From Roseobacter sp. SK209-2-6 (GTDB taxonomy: Bacteria > Pseudomonadota > Alphaproteobacteria > Rhodobacterales > Rhodobacteraceae), in assembly GCF_000169455.1 (NCBI RefSeq), contig NZ_AAYC01000003.1, forward strand, positions 286,921 through 350,920: DNA of 64,000 nucleotides, written 5' to 3'. The notes beneath the pieces were generated by a model, which ran no database searches, was not told the origin of the DNA, and saw only the letters and a list, made by a program, of their open reading frames with translations. Of the stretch, positions 34,198-41,736 are shown in pieces; the stretch's first letter is position 1; each line of letters starts with the position of its first letter. The translations under genes and the position numbers were made by a program.

Positions 34198-37008
34198 ATG
34201 AGCGAGACAACATTCGGCAAAGGCTGCCACCTGCATCTGATCGATGGCTCCGCCTTTATCTTTCGCGCCTATCACGCACTGCCGCCGCTGACGCGCAAGT
34301 CGGACGGGTTGCCGATCGGTGCCGTAGCCGGGTTCTGCAACATGTTGTTCAAACAGGTTGAAGACAACAAAGGCCCCGATGCCCCAACCCATGTGGCGGT
34401 GATCTTTGATCACTCAGGCAAGTCGTTCCGCAATGATCTGTATGATCTCTACAAGGCCAACCGCCCGCCGGCGCCTGAAGACCTGCGCCCGCAGTTTCCA
34501 CTGACCCGCGACGCCACCCGCGCCTTCAATATCGCCTGCAAAGAGGTCGAAGGCTATGAGGCCGATGATATCATCGCCACCCTCGCCCATCAGGCCCGCG
34601 CTGCTGGCGGGCGCTGCACGATTATCTCTTCGGACAAGGATCTGATGCAGCTGGTCGGCGGCGGCGTTGAGATGCTGGATGCTATGAAGAACAAGCGCAT
34701 CGACACAGATGGCGTGCATGAGAAATTCGGCGTTGGTCCGGACCGGGTGGTTGATGTGCAGGCGCTTGCCGGTGATAGCGTCGACAACGTTCCCGGAGCG
34801 CCTGGTATTGGCATTAAAACAGCGGCGCTGCTGATCAATGAATACGGCTCGCTTGAGGAGCTTTTGGACCGCGCCGAAGAGATCAAACAGCCCAAGCGCC
34901 GCCAGACTCTGATCGAGAAACGCGACCAGATCGAGCTGAGCAAGCAGCTGGTGCAGCTGGACTGCGCCATGGAGCTGGACTTTACCATCGACGATCTGGA
35001 GGTGCAGGAGCCGGAGGCGGAGACCCTGCTCACCTTCCTGGCGGAAATGGAATTCCGCACCCTGACCAAACGCATGGCGGATCAACTGGGGCTGGAGGCC
35101 CCTGCGATCCCCGAAGCTCCTGCTCAGCAGGGTACGTCAACCGAGGTGACGCCTCCAGAAGCGGTGCCTTTCGATGCGGAAAAATACCAATGCGTCACCA
35201 GCGCCGAAGAGCTGGCTCCCTGGGTCGCCCAGATCCGCGAGCGGGGCTATGTGGCGGTGGACACGGAAACCACCGGCCTGGACGAAATGGTGGTGGATCT
35301 GGTCGGGATCTCGCTCTGTGTTGAACCGGGGGAAGCCTGTTACATCCCGCTGACCCATAAGGTTGGCGGCGATGATCTCTTTGGCGGTGAGGGGCTCGCT
35401 GAGGGGCAGATGCCACTGGACCAAGCGCTGGAGATGCTGAAACCCGTGCTGGAGGATCCTGCGATCCTCAAGATCGGGCAGAACATGAAATATGACGCCA
35501 AGATCCTGCATCGCTATGGCGCCGATGTCGCCCCCATCGACGACACCATGCTGATGTCATATGCGCTGCACGCTGGCCTGCATGGTCATGGGATGGATAC
35601 GCTCTCGGAGCGTTACCTCGATCACAAACCGATACCGATCAAGCCGCTCCTGGGCAGCGGTAAATCCGCGATCACCTTTGACCGGGTGCCAATTGCAAAT
35701 GCAGTGCCCTATGCGGCCGAGGACGCCGACATCACCCTGCGCCTGTGGCAGCTGTTCAAACCACAGCTGCATCAGGAGCAGGTGACCACGGTTTACGAAA
35801 CTCTGGAGCGTCCACTGGTGCCGGTTCTGGCGCAGATGGAGCGCCATGGCATCAAGGTGGACCGCGAGGTTCTCAGCCGCATGTCCAATGCCTTTGCCCA
35901 GAAAATGGCCGGGTTAGAGTCTGAAATCCATGAGATGGCGGGCGCTGACTTCAATGTTGGCTCACCGAAGCAACTAGGTGAGATCCTCTTTGACAAGCTG
36001 GAGCTGCCCGGCGGTAAAAAGGGCAAAACCGGCGCCTATGCCACTGGGGCGGATATTCTGGAGGATCTGGCAACCGAGCACGCCCTGCCCGGATTGGTGC
36101 TGGACTGGCGCCAACTGTCAAAGCTGAAATCGACCTATACGGATGCGCTGCAGGATCACATCAATGCAGAGACCCGGCGGGTGCATACCTCTTATGCCCA
36201 GACCGGAGCCAGCACCGGACGCATGGCCTCAACCGATCCGAACCTGCAGAACATTCCGGTGCGCACAGAAGAAGGCCGCCGCATCCGCGAGGCCTTTGTG
36301 GCGGGGGAAGGCAATGTGCTTCTCTCCCTCGACTACAGCCAGATTGAGCTGCGCATCCTGGCCCATATGGCCGGGATCGACGCGCTGAAACAGGCCTTTG
36401 CCGAAGGGCAGGACATTCACGCCATGACCGCCTCGGAGATGTTTGATGTGCCCATGGCAGAGATGACGCCAGATATCCGGCGTCAGGCAAAGGCAATCAA
36501 CTTTGGTGTCATCTACGGCATCTCGGGCTTTGGCCTGGCACGCAATCTGCGCATTCCCCGCAAGGAAGCGCAGGACTTTATCGACCGCTATTTCCAGCGC
36601 TTCCCCGGCATCCGCCGCTATATGGACAGCACCGTGGAATTCGCCAAGGAGCACGGTTTTGTGCAGACCCTCTTTGGGCGCAAGATCCACACGGCTGAAA
36701 TCAACGCCAAGGGGCCGCGGGCGGGCTTTGCCAAACGCGCTGCGATCAATGCGCCCATCCAGGGCACTGCTGCGGATGTGATCCGCCGCGCCATGATCCG
36801 CATGCCGGGCGCCATCGCCCATCTGCCCGCGCGCATGCTCTTGCAGGTGCACGATGAATTGCTCTTCGAGGTGCCAGAAGCGGCGGTGGAAGAGACCATC
36901 GCAGTGGCCAAAGAGGTCATGGAAGGCGCAGCCAATCCAGCAGTGCATCTGGATGTGAAGCTGCTGGTTGAAGCAGGACAGGGCCAAAACTGGGCCGAAG
37001 CGCATTAA
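34198..37008 (+). CDS. polA: DNA polymerase I
   Basis: This 936-residue protein contains all three domains. The 5' nuclease (about 10-290) shows LIDGSAFIFRAYHAL and the acidic run ADDIIATL. The 3'-5' exonuclease (about 325-500) keeps its acids: Asp355 and Glu357 in VDTETTG, the Asn/Asp of GQNMKYDAKIL and the final YAAEDAD. The polymerase (about 540-936) carries motif A DYSQIE (Asp712) and motif C HDELLFE (His885, Asp886). The ATG at 34198 follows AAGGGAG by 11 bases. It repairs DNA and removes Okazaki primers. The region immediately downstream is in decay. Confidence 0.97.
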   Translation: MSETTFGKGCHLHLIDGSAFIFRAYHALPPLTRKSDGLPIGAVAGFCNMLFKQVEDNKGPDAPTHVAVIFDHSGKSFRNDLYDLYKANRPPAPEDLRPQFPLTRDATRAFNIACKEVEGYEADDIIATLAHQARAAGGRCTIISSDKDLMQLVGGGVEMLDAMKNKRIDTDGVHEKFGVGPDRVVDVQALAGDSVDNVPGAPGIGIKTAALLINEYGSLEELLDRAEEIKQPKRRQTLIEKRDQIELSKQLVQLDCAMELDFTIDDLEVQEPEAETLLTFLAEMEFRTLTKRMADQLGLEAPAIPEAPAQQGTSTEVTPPEAVPFDAEKYQCVTSAEELAPWVAQIRERGYVAVDTETTGLDEMVVDLVGISLCVEPGEACYIPLTHKVGGDDLFGGEGLAEGQMPLDQALEMLKPVLEDPAILKIGQNMKYDAKILHRYGADVAPIDDTMLMSYALHAGLHGHGMDTLSERYLDHKPIPIKPLLGSGKSAITFDRVPIANAVPYAAEDADITLRLWQLFKPQLHQEQVTTVYETLERPLVPVLAQMERHGIKVDREVLSRMSNAFAQKMAGLESEIHEMAGADFNVGSPKQLGEILFDKLELPGGKKGKTGAYATGADILEDLATEHALPGLVLDWRQLSKLKSTYTDALQDHINAETRRVHTSYAQTGASTGRMASTDPNLQNIPVRTEEGRRIREAFVAGEGNVLLSLDYSQIELRILAHMAGIDALKQAFAEGQDIHAMTASEMFDVPMAEMTPDIRRQAKAINFGVIYGISGFGLARNLRIPRKEAQDFIDRYFQRFPGIRRYMDSTVEFAKEHGFVQTLFGRKIHTAEINAKGPRAGFAKRAAINAPIQGTAADVIRRAMIRMPGAIAHLPARMLLQVHDELLFEVPEAAVEETIAVAKEVMEGAANPAVHLDVKLLVEAGQGQNWAEAH

Positions 37009-37029
37009 CTACGCGAGCCGAGGGGCTGG

Positions 37030-37452
37030 CTAAGACCTGTTCAGTCTGGCAAGCGCGGCGTCCAACTGGCCATAGTCAGCAAGGCGGTTGGGCGCCTCCG
37101 GGTGGAGGTTTCCGGGGTCAAACAGCAGTGCTTTCATGCCTGCTGCGCGAGCTGCCTTCAGCCCCGCTGCGCTGTCCTCCACGACGATGCAGTCAGCGGG
37201 AAACGCCCCCATTGCCTTCGCCGCATGCCGAAACAGGCCGGGATCCGGTTTCCAACTGCCGATGTCATAAGAGCTGAAGAGACGGTCTCGGATCAGGTTT
37301 TCCAACCCGGTTTTGGCCAGAGCTGAGCGTATTTTGGCCGGCGGGCCGCTAGAGGCAATGCAGAAGGGGTGGTGCAAACCTCCCAGGGCCTGGTTGCACA
37401 GCGGTTCGCTGTCCACCAGCGTGCCGTCCAAATCAAAGAGGATGCAGGTCAT
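37030..37452 (-). CDS. HAD superfamily phosphatase lacking its cap domain
   Basis: The 140-residue product keeps all four HAD motifs: DLDGT (I), IASSGP (II), WKPDPGLF (III) and VVEDSAAG (IV). Between motif I (ending VDSEPLCNQAL) and motif II (GGLHHPFCIASSGP) there are almost no residues, where subfamily I phosphoglycolate phosphatase/beta-phosphoglucomutase-like enzymes carry a helical cap of about 65-75 residues. The reading frame is intact, so this looks like an in-frame deletion rather than a frameshift. Activity is doubtful. The same frame continues open upstream to 37830 only because it runs through repeat DNA. Confidence 0.7.
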   Translation of the reverse strand: MTCILFDLDGTLVDSEPLCNQALGGLHHPFCIASSGPPAKIRSALAKTGLENLIRDRLFSSYDIGSWKPDPGLFRHAAKAMGAFPADCIVVEDSAAGLKAARAAGMKALLFDPGNLHPEAPNRLADYGQLDAALARLNRS

Positions 37453-37495
37453 GCGGTTTGCCACTCCCTGGGGTTCGCCTAGAATCAAGGGTGCC

Positions 37496-37569
37496 CTCCC
37501 GCCCGTCTCGCTGCAATCAAAGATTGCATCTCCCCCGTTGGGCCCAGCGCCGCACCTACGGCCCGACGC
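37496..37569 (-). repeat. Structured dispersed repeat, copy 2
   Basis: Read on the minus strand: hairpin A (GCGTCG at 37564-37569 with CGGCGC at 37547-37552), linker GGGCCCAAC, hairpin B (TGCAATC and GATTGCA, 37522-37528 and 37512-37518, 3-base loop) and tail GGGCGGGAG (37496-37504). Hairpin A has one G-U pair in this orientation, which would be C-A in the other. The 15-mer at 37537-37551 is identical to that of copy 1. The copy lies upstream of the cap-less HAD gene. Confidence 0.75.
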
Positions 37570-37726
37570 AATCCCGTTGATACTTATGTTTGGATCCACA
37601 ACATTCGGGTCAAGGGCGCCGCCAGCCGTCGCGCGGCTAGCCCTTGAAGCGAAACAATGAAACACAATCTTGCCTTGGCGCATCCAGGTGCAGATCTGCA
37701 CCCAGAACGCTTCGCAGTAAAGCAAA
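37570..37726. other. Spacer between the head-to-head repeat copies
   Basis: These 157 bases hold a perfect 16-base palindrome, GGTGCAGATCTGCACC (37687-37702), and a further hairpin (CAAGGGC 37611-37617 with GCCCTTG 37640-37646, inner AGCCG/CGGCT). There is no gene. It may be part of a longer composite element bounded by copies 2 and 3. Confidence 0.45.
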
Positions 37727-37798
37727 AGCGCCGAGCAAAGCTCGGCGCTGGGCCCAACTATGAGGGGCATCCTATGGATGTCCCGGAATTGGCGGGAG
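37727..37798 (+). repeat. Structured dispersed repeat, copy 3
   Basis: On the plus strand: hairpin A (AGCGCCGAG and CTCGGCGCT, perfect 9-bp stem, 5-base loop), linker GGGCCCAAC, hairpin B (GGGGCATCC 37764-37772 with GGATGTCCC 37776-37784, one G-U pair) and tail GGCGGGAG (37791-37798). It is head-to-head with copy 2 and ends 20 bases before the expected full-length end of the hydroxypyruvate isomerase gene. Confidence 0.75.
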
Positions 37799-37865
37799 CC
37801 CCCTGTGACAGTTTGCTCTAGGGCAACCATCCCAGACTATCTTCGGTCCGTGGCGTGGAGGGATT

Positions 37866-38570
37866 TTATTCGGCACTGATCCACCCTTTGTAGCCACTGG
37901 CATCAATTGCCTCAAACAAAGCCTTGAAATCCACCGGACCCGTTCCCGGTTCGCAACGGCTTGGGGCGGCACCAATCTGAATATGAGCTGCACGCGCACC
38001 GTGTTTTTCCCAAACCCTCAGTGCATCCCCATGGATCATCTGCGCGTGATAGGCGTCATATTGCAGCCCCAGATTTGGCCGATCCACCGCATCCAGGATC
38101 TCACCAGCCAGATCAAAATCATCCAGGAAATAGCCGGGCTGATCACCAGCATTCAAAGGCTCAATTGTAAAGCGCTGCTTTGGCGCCTGATCCGCCGCCC
38201 AGCGCAGATTTTCGATGAAAGCATCAAAGGCTTCGCCCCCCTTGGCATAGCCTGCCATGATATGAATCATCTTGGCCCCCAGCACATCCGCATAGCGCAG
38301 AACCCGACGAATATCGCGCTGAAACCTGTCCTGCCCCCCCGGCACGGCGGCGTAACCCGGCGCCCCACCGGTGTAATTCGGAGGCGGTGCATTGATCAGC
38401 AAAAGCTCCATCCCGCTGCGCAGCAGCGCGCGTTGGGTCTCCTTTGCGGCTACCTCATAGGGAAACAATACTTCTACCGCTTCAAACCCTGCCGCAGCGG
38501 CTGCCGAAAACCGCTCCAGATAGGGCAGTTCCGTGAAAAGCATTGAAATATTTGCCGCAAATCTGGGCAT
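37866..38570 (-). CDS. hyi: Hydroxypyruvate isomerase, C-terminally truncated by an in-frame stop
   Basis: The 234-residue TIM-barrel protein would interconvert hydroxypyruvate and tartronate semialdehyde. The metal ligands expected for the family are present: Glu in TIEPLN, Asp in GLQYDAYHAQ, Gln in AHIQIG and the final Glu in GWISAE. GGAGG precedes the ATG at 38568-38570 by 8 bases. The frame stops at TAA directly after ISAE. Translated past that codon it continues NPSTPRTEDSLGWLP and then TAG at 37818-37820, the normal family ending in which the codon after Glu encodes Tyr. The TAA therefore looks like a recent Tyr-to-stop change removing 16 residues. Whether the shortened enzyme works is unknown. 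Confidence 0.85.
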   Translation of the reverse strand: MPRFAANISMLFTELPYLERFSAAAAAGFEAVEVLFPYEVAAKETQRALLRSGMELLLINAPPPNYTGGAPGYAAVPGGQDRFQRDIRRVLRYADVLGAKMIHIMAGYAKGGEAFDAFIENLRWAADQAPKQRFTIEPLNAGDQPGYFLDDFDLAGEILDAVDRPNLGLQYDAYHAQMIHGDALRVWEKHGARAAHIQIGAAPSRCEPGTGPVDFKALFEAIDASGYKGWISAE

Positions 38571-38781
38571 TGGCGCAGCCTCCGTATCTTCTAAACAAAA
38601 TTTAACTTTGTGAGCGACCCAGGCCAAGGGAAGAAAAGACTGCATTCTTCCTATATTCTCGTTCCGGTGAACTCTTGCCGAACCTCCACAACATCCCCTT
38701 GTTCTGGCCCTACCCCGGATGTCAGCTGGCCCTACACTGCGGCAACCTGAGCCGCTTTGATACAACCAGGAGGATGTGACT

Positions 38782-39096
38782 ATGTGTGACGCAGCAGGAA
38801 CGGCAAAGGGAACCCAGAGGATCCTGAACAATCGCGTGCGGGTGACCGAATGGTCTTTTGACAAGCGCGGTGACAATACCGGCTGGCATCAGCATGAGTA
38901 TGACTACGTGGTGGTGCCGCTCTTTACCGGGGTGCTTGAGATCGACAATGGGGATGGCAGTCGCAGCCTAGCTGAAATGCAGGAAGGGGTTCCCTATTTT
39001 CGCAAGGCTGGCGTTCGCCATGACGTGATCAACGGCAACGACTTTCCCTGCAGCTTTGTTGAAACCGAATTGCTGGAACCTGCGCCGCCCACATGA
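38782..39096 (+). CDS. Small cupin domain protein
   Basis: This single-domain cupin has 104 residues. GWHQHEYDYVVVPLFTGVLEI supplies the HxH and Glu-like ligands of cupin motif 1, and GVRHDVIN motif 2. AGGAGGA lies 8 bases before the ATG at 38782, which rules out the GTG six bases earlier. The role is unknown; single cupins often bind a metal and act on small organic acids or sugars. Divergent from hyi, so the shared region 38571-38781 holds both promoters. Confidence 0.8.
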   Translation: MCDAAGTAKGTQRILNNRVRVTEWSFDKRGDNTGWHQHEYDYVVVPLFTGVLEIDNGDGSRSLAEMQEGVPYFRKAGVRHDVINGNDFPCSFVETELLEPAPPT

Positions 39097-39141
39097 GGGA
39101 GAGCGCTCCGTCTGCCCCCCAAACGCAGCAGTGTGCAGGGA

Positions 39142-39753
39142 TCACGCCAGATCGGCAGAGGGCAGCAGGCGAAAGAATGCCCCCCCGGACCAAAGACCAA
39201 ACCAATCTTCATGATGACAGCCCAGCTCGACCAGCCGGTAAAAGCTCTTACGATCGATCCGCGCCTCCAGCCCGCTGCGTATCATGACATAGGGGGCGGG
39301 TTCGGCTTCTGGGCTAGGTTGCTCGACCCTGAGAGGATGCTCGGCATCCGCTGTCACCTCATCGCCTAACTGGGTGGTAAAGCGCAGCACCTGCTGTTCC
39401 CCCTGCCCCGAGGCTTCAACATCCACCGCAATAAAGGGCGCATCCTCCACCCTGATCCCGACCTTTTCCACCGGAGTCACCAGAAAGAACTTCTCCCCCT
39501 CGCGCTTGAGAATCGAAGCAAAAAGACGGACCAGTTCCACCCTGCGGATCTCCCCGCCTTCATGAAACCAACGCCCATCGCTGGCAATGCGGATGTCGAG
39601 ATCGCCACAAAACGGCGGGTTCCACAGGTGAACGGGCGGCAATCCGCCACCGGGTTTCGCAGAGCCACCCTCCTGCCCCGCTGCATTCCCTGCCGCTTTC
39701 AGTGAGGCGGCCAGCCCATCTACCGATGGCGTCACGTTTTTTTGTCCACTCAT
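39142..39753 (-). CDS. DUF1285 domain-containing protein
   Basis: The 203-residue protein matches DUF1285 from about residue 38: PPVHLWNPPFCGDLDIRIASDGRWFHEGGEIRRVELVRLFASIL and FFLVTPVEKVGIRVEDAPF, ending SFYRLVELG...WFGLWSGGAFFRL. It is a soluble beta-rich protein of unknown function. It is regularly found next to MoxR-type operons in alphaproteobacteria and here is divergent from moxR with 64 bases between. A start four codons earlier (39765) is possible. Confidence 0.85.
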   Translation of the reverse strand: MSGQKNVTPSVDGLAASLKAAGNAAGQEGGSAKPGGGLPPVHLWNPPFCGDLDIRIASDGRWFHEGGEIRRVELVRLFASILKREGEKFFLVTPVEKVGIRVEDAPFIAVDVEASGQGEQQVLRFTTQLGDEVTADAEHPLRVEQPSPEAEPAPYVMIRSGLEARIDRKSFYRLVELGCHHEDWFGLWSGGAFFRLLPSADLA

Positions 39754-39817
39754 AGCTTTTGCCATTTCCCGCAAGCACGATAGAGTAAGACCATATATCC
39801 GCCCCGAAAGGAATGTC

Positions 39818-40849
39818 ATGTCCGAACCCGTCAATGACGCTGCCGCCAACGGCACAGAGCTGCTGGCTGAGATCGAAGCATTGGAGCAGAAACTGCAACT
39901 GGCGCGTGCGTCGATCACCCGTCGGTTCATCGGGCAGGAGCGTGTGGTGGATCTCACCCTGGCGACGCTCCTTTGTGGCGGGCACGGGCTCTTGGTTGGC
40001 CTGCCCGGCCTCGGCAAGACCCGCCTGGTTGAGACCCTGTCGACCGTGATGGGGCTGGCTGGCAACCGGGTGCAGTTCACCCCGGATCTGATGCCCGCCG
40101 ATATCCTCGGCTCCGAGGTGCTGGACACCGGCGAGGACGGGCGCCGTTCCTTCCGCTTCCTGCCGGGGCCGGTGTTCTGCCAACTGCTGATGGCGGATGA
40201 GATCAACCGCGCCAGCCCGCGCACCCAATCGGCCCTATTGCAGGCCATGCAGGAACGGCAGGTGACCGTGGCCGGGCAAGACCGCCCGCTGGGACAGCCC
40301 TTTCACGTTTTGGCGACCCAGAACCCCATTGAGCAGGAAGGCACCTATCCGCTGCCCGAAGCACAGCTGGACCGCTTCCTGTTTCAGATCGATGTGCCCT
40401 ATCCCGACCGCGAGACCGAAAGGGACATCCTCCTGACCACTACCGGCACAGAAGACGCCCATGCCGAGCAGGTCTTTACTGCGGCGGAACTGACGGCAGC
40501 GCAGACCTTGCTGCGGCGCATGCCCGTGGGCGAAAGCGTGGTGGAGATGATCCTCGACCTGGTCCGCTCCTTCCGCCCCGATGAACCCGGTGTATCCGAG
40601 CGCGTGGCGCAAACCGTTGCCTGGGGACCCGGTCCGCGCGCGGCTCAGTCACTGATGCTGGCCGTTCGCGCCCGCGCACTGCTACAAAGCCGCCTGTCCC
40701 CCAGCACAGATGACGTGCTGGATATGGCCCTGCCCGTGCTCAGCCACCGGATGCAGCTCAGCTTTGCCGCTCGGGCGCGCGGGGACAATCTCGCCGATCT
40801 CATTCAAAGCACTGCACGGGAATTGAAATCCGGCGGACTTGCCGCATGA
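39818..40849 (+). CDS. MoxR family AAA+ ATPase
   Basis: The 343-residue ATPase has Walker A GLPGLGKT, Walker B LLMADEINR, and the MoxR-specific QNPIEQEGTYPLPEAQLDRF. MoxR proteins act as chaperones for vWA-domain partners. The next gene (DUF58) overlaps by four bases (ATGA at 40846-40849), and the two after it are membrane proteins of the same module, so all four should form one operon and probably one envelope-associated complex. Confidence 0.93.
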   Translation: MSEPVNDAAANGTELLAEIEALEQKLQLARASITRRFIGQERVVDLTLATLLCGGHGLLVGLPGLGKTRLVETLSTVMGLAGNRVQFTPDLMPADILGSEVLDTGEDGRRSFRFLPGPVFCQLLMADEINRASPRTQSALLQAMQERQVTVAGQDRPLGQPFHVLATQNPIEQEGTYPLPEAQLDRFLFQIDVPYPDRETERDILLTTTGTEDAHAEQVFTAAELTAAQTLLRRMPVGESVVEMILDLVRSFRPDEPGVSERVAQTVAWGPGPRAAQSLMLAVRARALLQSRLSPSTDDVLDMALPVLSHRMQLSFAARARGDNLADLIQSTARELKSGGLAA

Positions 40850-41736
40850 TCAACTCCCCCTCCTCCACAGCATCCCAACTGCGCCAGCAGTCCGAGGTGG
40901 AGGCCGGGGCTCTACCGCCCCTTTTGGTGCAGGCACAGCAATTGGCGGCCTCGGTGCAGATTGGAGAGCACGGGCGCAGGCGTGCCGGACTGGGGGACGA
41001 TTTCTGGCAATACCGCCCCATGCAGCAGGGCGACAGCCGCCGCATGATCGATTATCGCCGCTCTGCCCGCGGCGATCAGCAATTTGTCCGCGAGCGTGAG
41101 TTACAGATTGCCCAATCGGTCCATCTCTGGGTCGATCAGGGGGCCTCGATGCGCTTTGCCTCAAGCGACCAACTGCCCCAGAAAATTCAGCGTGCCAGGC
41201 TGTTGGGTTTATCCCTATCCATCCTGATGCTGCGCGCAGGTGAACGCGTGGGCCTGACCGGCGGCACGCTCCCACCGCGCCCCGGCAATCTACAGATCCT
41301 GCATCTTGCCGAAGCGCTGAGCCAAGATCAGGCGGCGGACTACGCCCCGCCCGAAGATCGCGCCATGTCACCCCACGCCAAGGCTGTTTTCATATCCGAT
41401 TTCCTGGGCCCATCCGAACCGGTTGAACAGGCCCTGTCCAAGGCGGCGCAGCGCGGCGTTCACGGGGTCCTGTTTCAGGTCTTGGACCCCAGCGAAGAGC
41501 TCTTTCCCTTTGCCGGACGGACCCGGTTTGAAAGCGTCTCCAAAGCGCTGGTGCACGAAACGCTCAAAGCTTCGGATCTGCGCGAGCGCTATCTGCAGAA
41601 ACTCGCGGAGCGGCGCGAAACCCTGCAAAAGCTTTGCCGTGCTTCGGGCTGGGTGATGGGGCAACATCGCAGTGATCAAAGCCCGCTTTCGGCTCTAATG
41701 TGGCTTTTTCAAGCGATGTCTGGACATAGCACATGA
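40846..41736 (+). CDS. DUF58 domain-containing protein
   Basis: This 296-residue vWA-like protein carries the DUF58 core: RRAGLGDDFWQYRPMQQGDSRRMIDYRRSARGDQQFVRERE followed by VHLWVDQGASMRF. The MIDAS-type DxSxS is altered to DQGAS (first Ser replaced by Gly). No membrane segment is present, so it may be a soluble partner of the MoxR ATPase. Both ends overlap neighbouring genes by four bases, indicating tight coupling. Confidence 0.88.
   Translation: MINSPSSTASQLRQQSEVEAGALPPLLVQAQQLAASVQIGEHGRRRAGLGDDFWQYRPMQQGDSRRMIDYRRSARGDQQFVRERELQIAQSVHLWVDQGASMRFASSDQLPQKIQRARLLGLSLSILMLRAGERVGLTGGTLPPRPGNLQILHLAEALSQDQAADYAPPEDRAMSPHAKAVFISDFLGPSEPVEQALSKAAQRGVHGVLFQVLDPSEELFPFAGRTRFESVSKALVHETLKASDLRERYLQKLAERRETLQKLCRASGWVMGQHRSDQSPLSALMWLFQAMSGHST

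Noticed and set aside
37453..37830. Upstream extension of the HAD reading frame
   Set aside because: It translates through repeat copies 2 and 3 and their spacer; HAD homology starts only at the ATG at 37450-37452.
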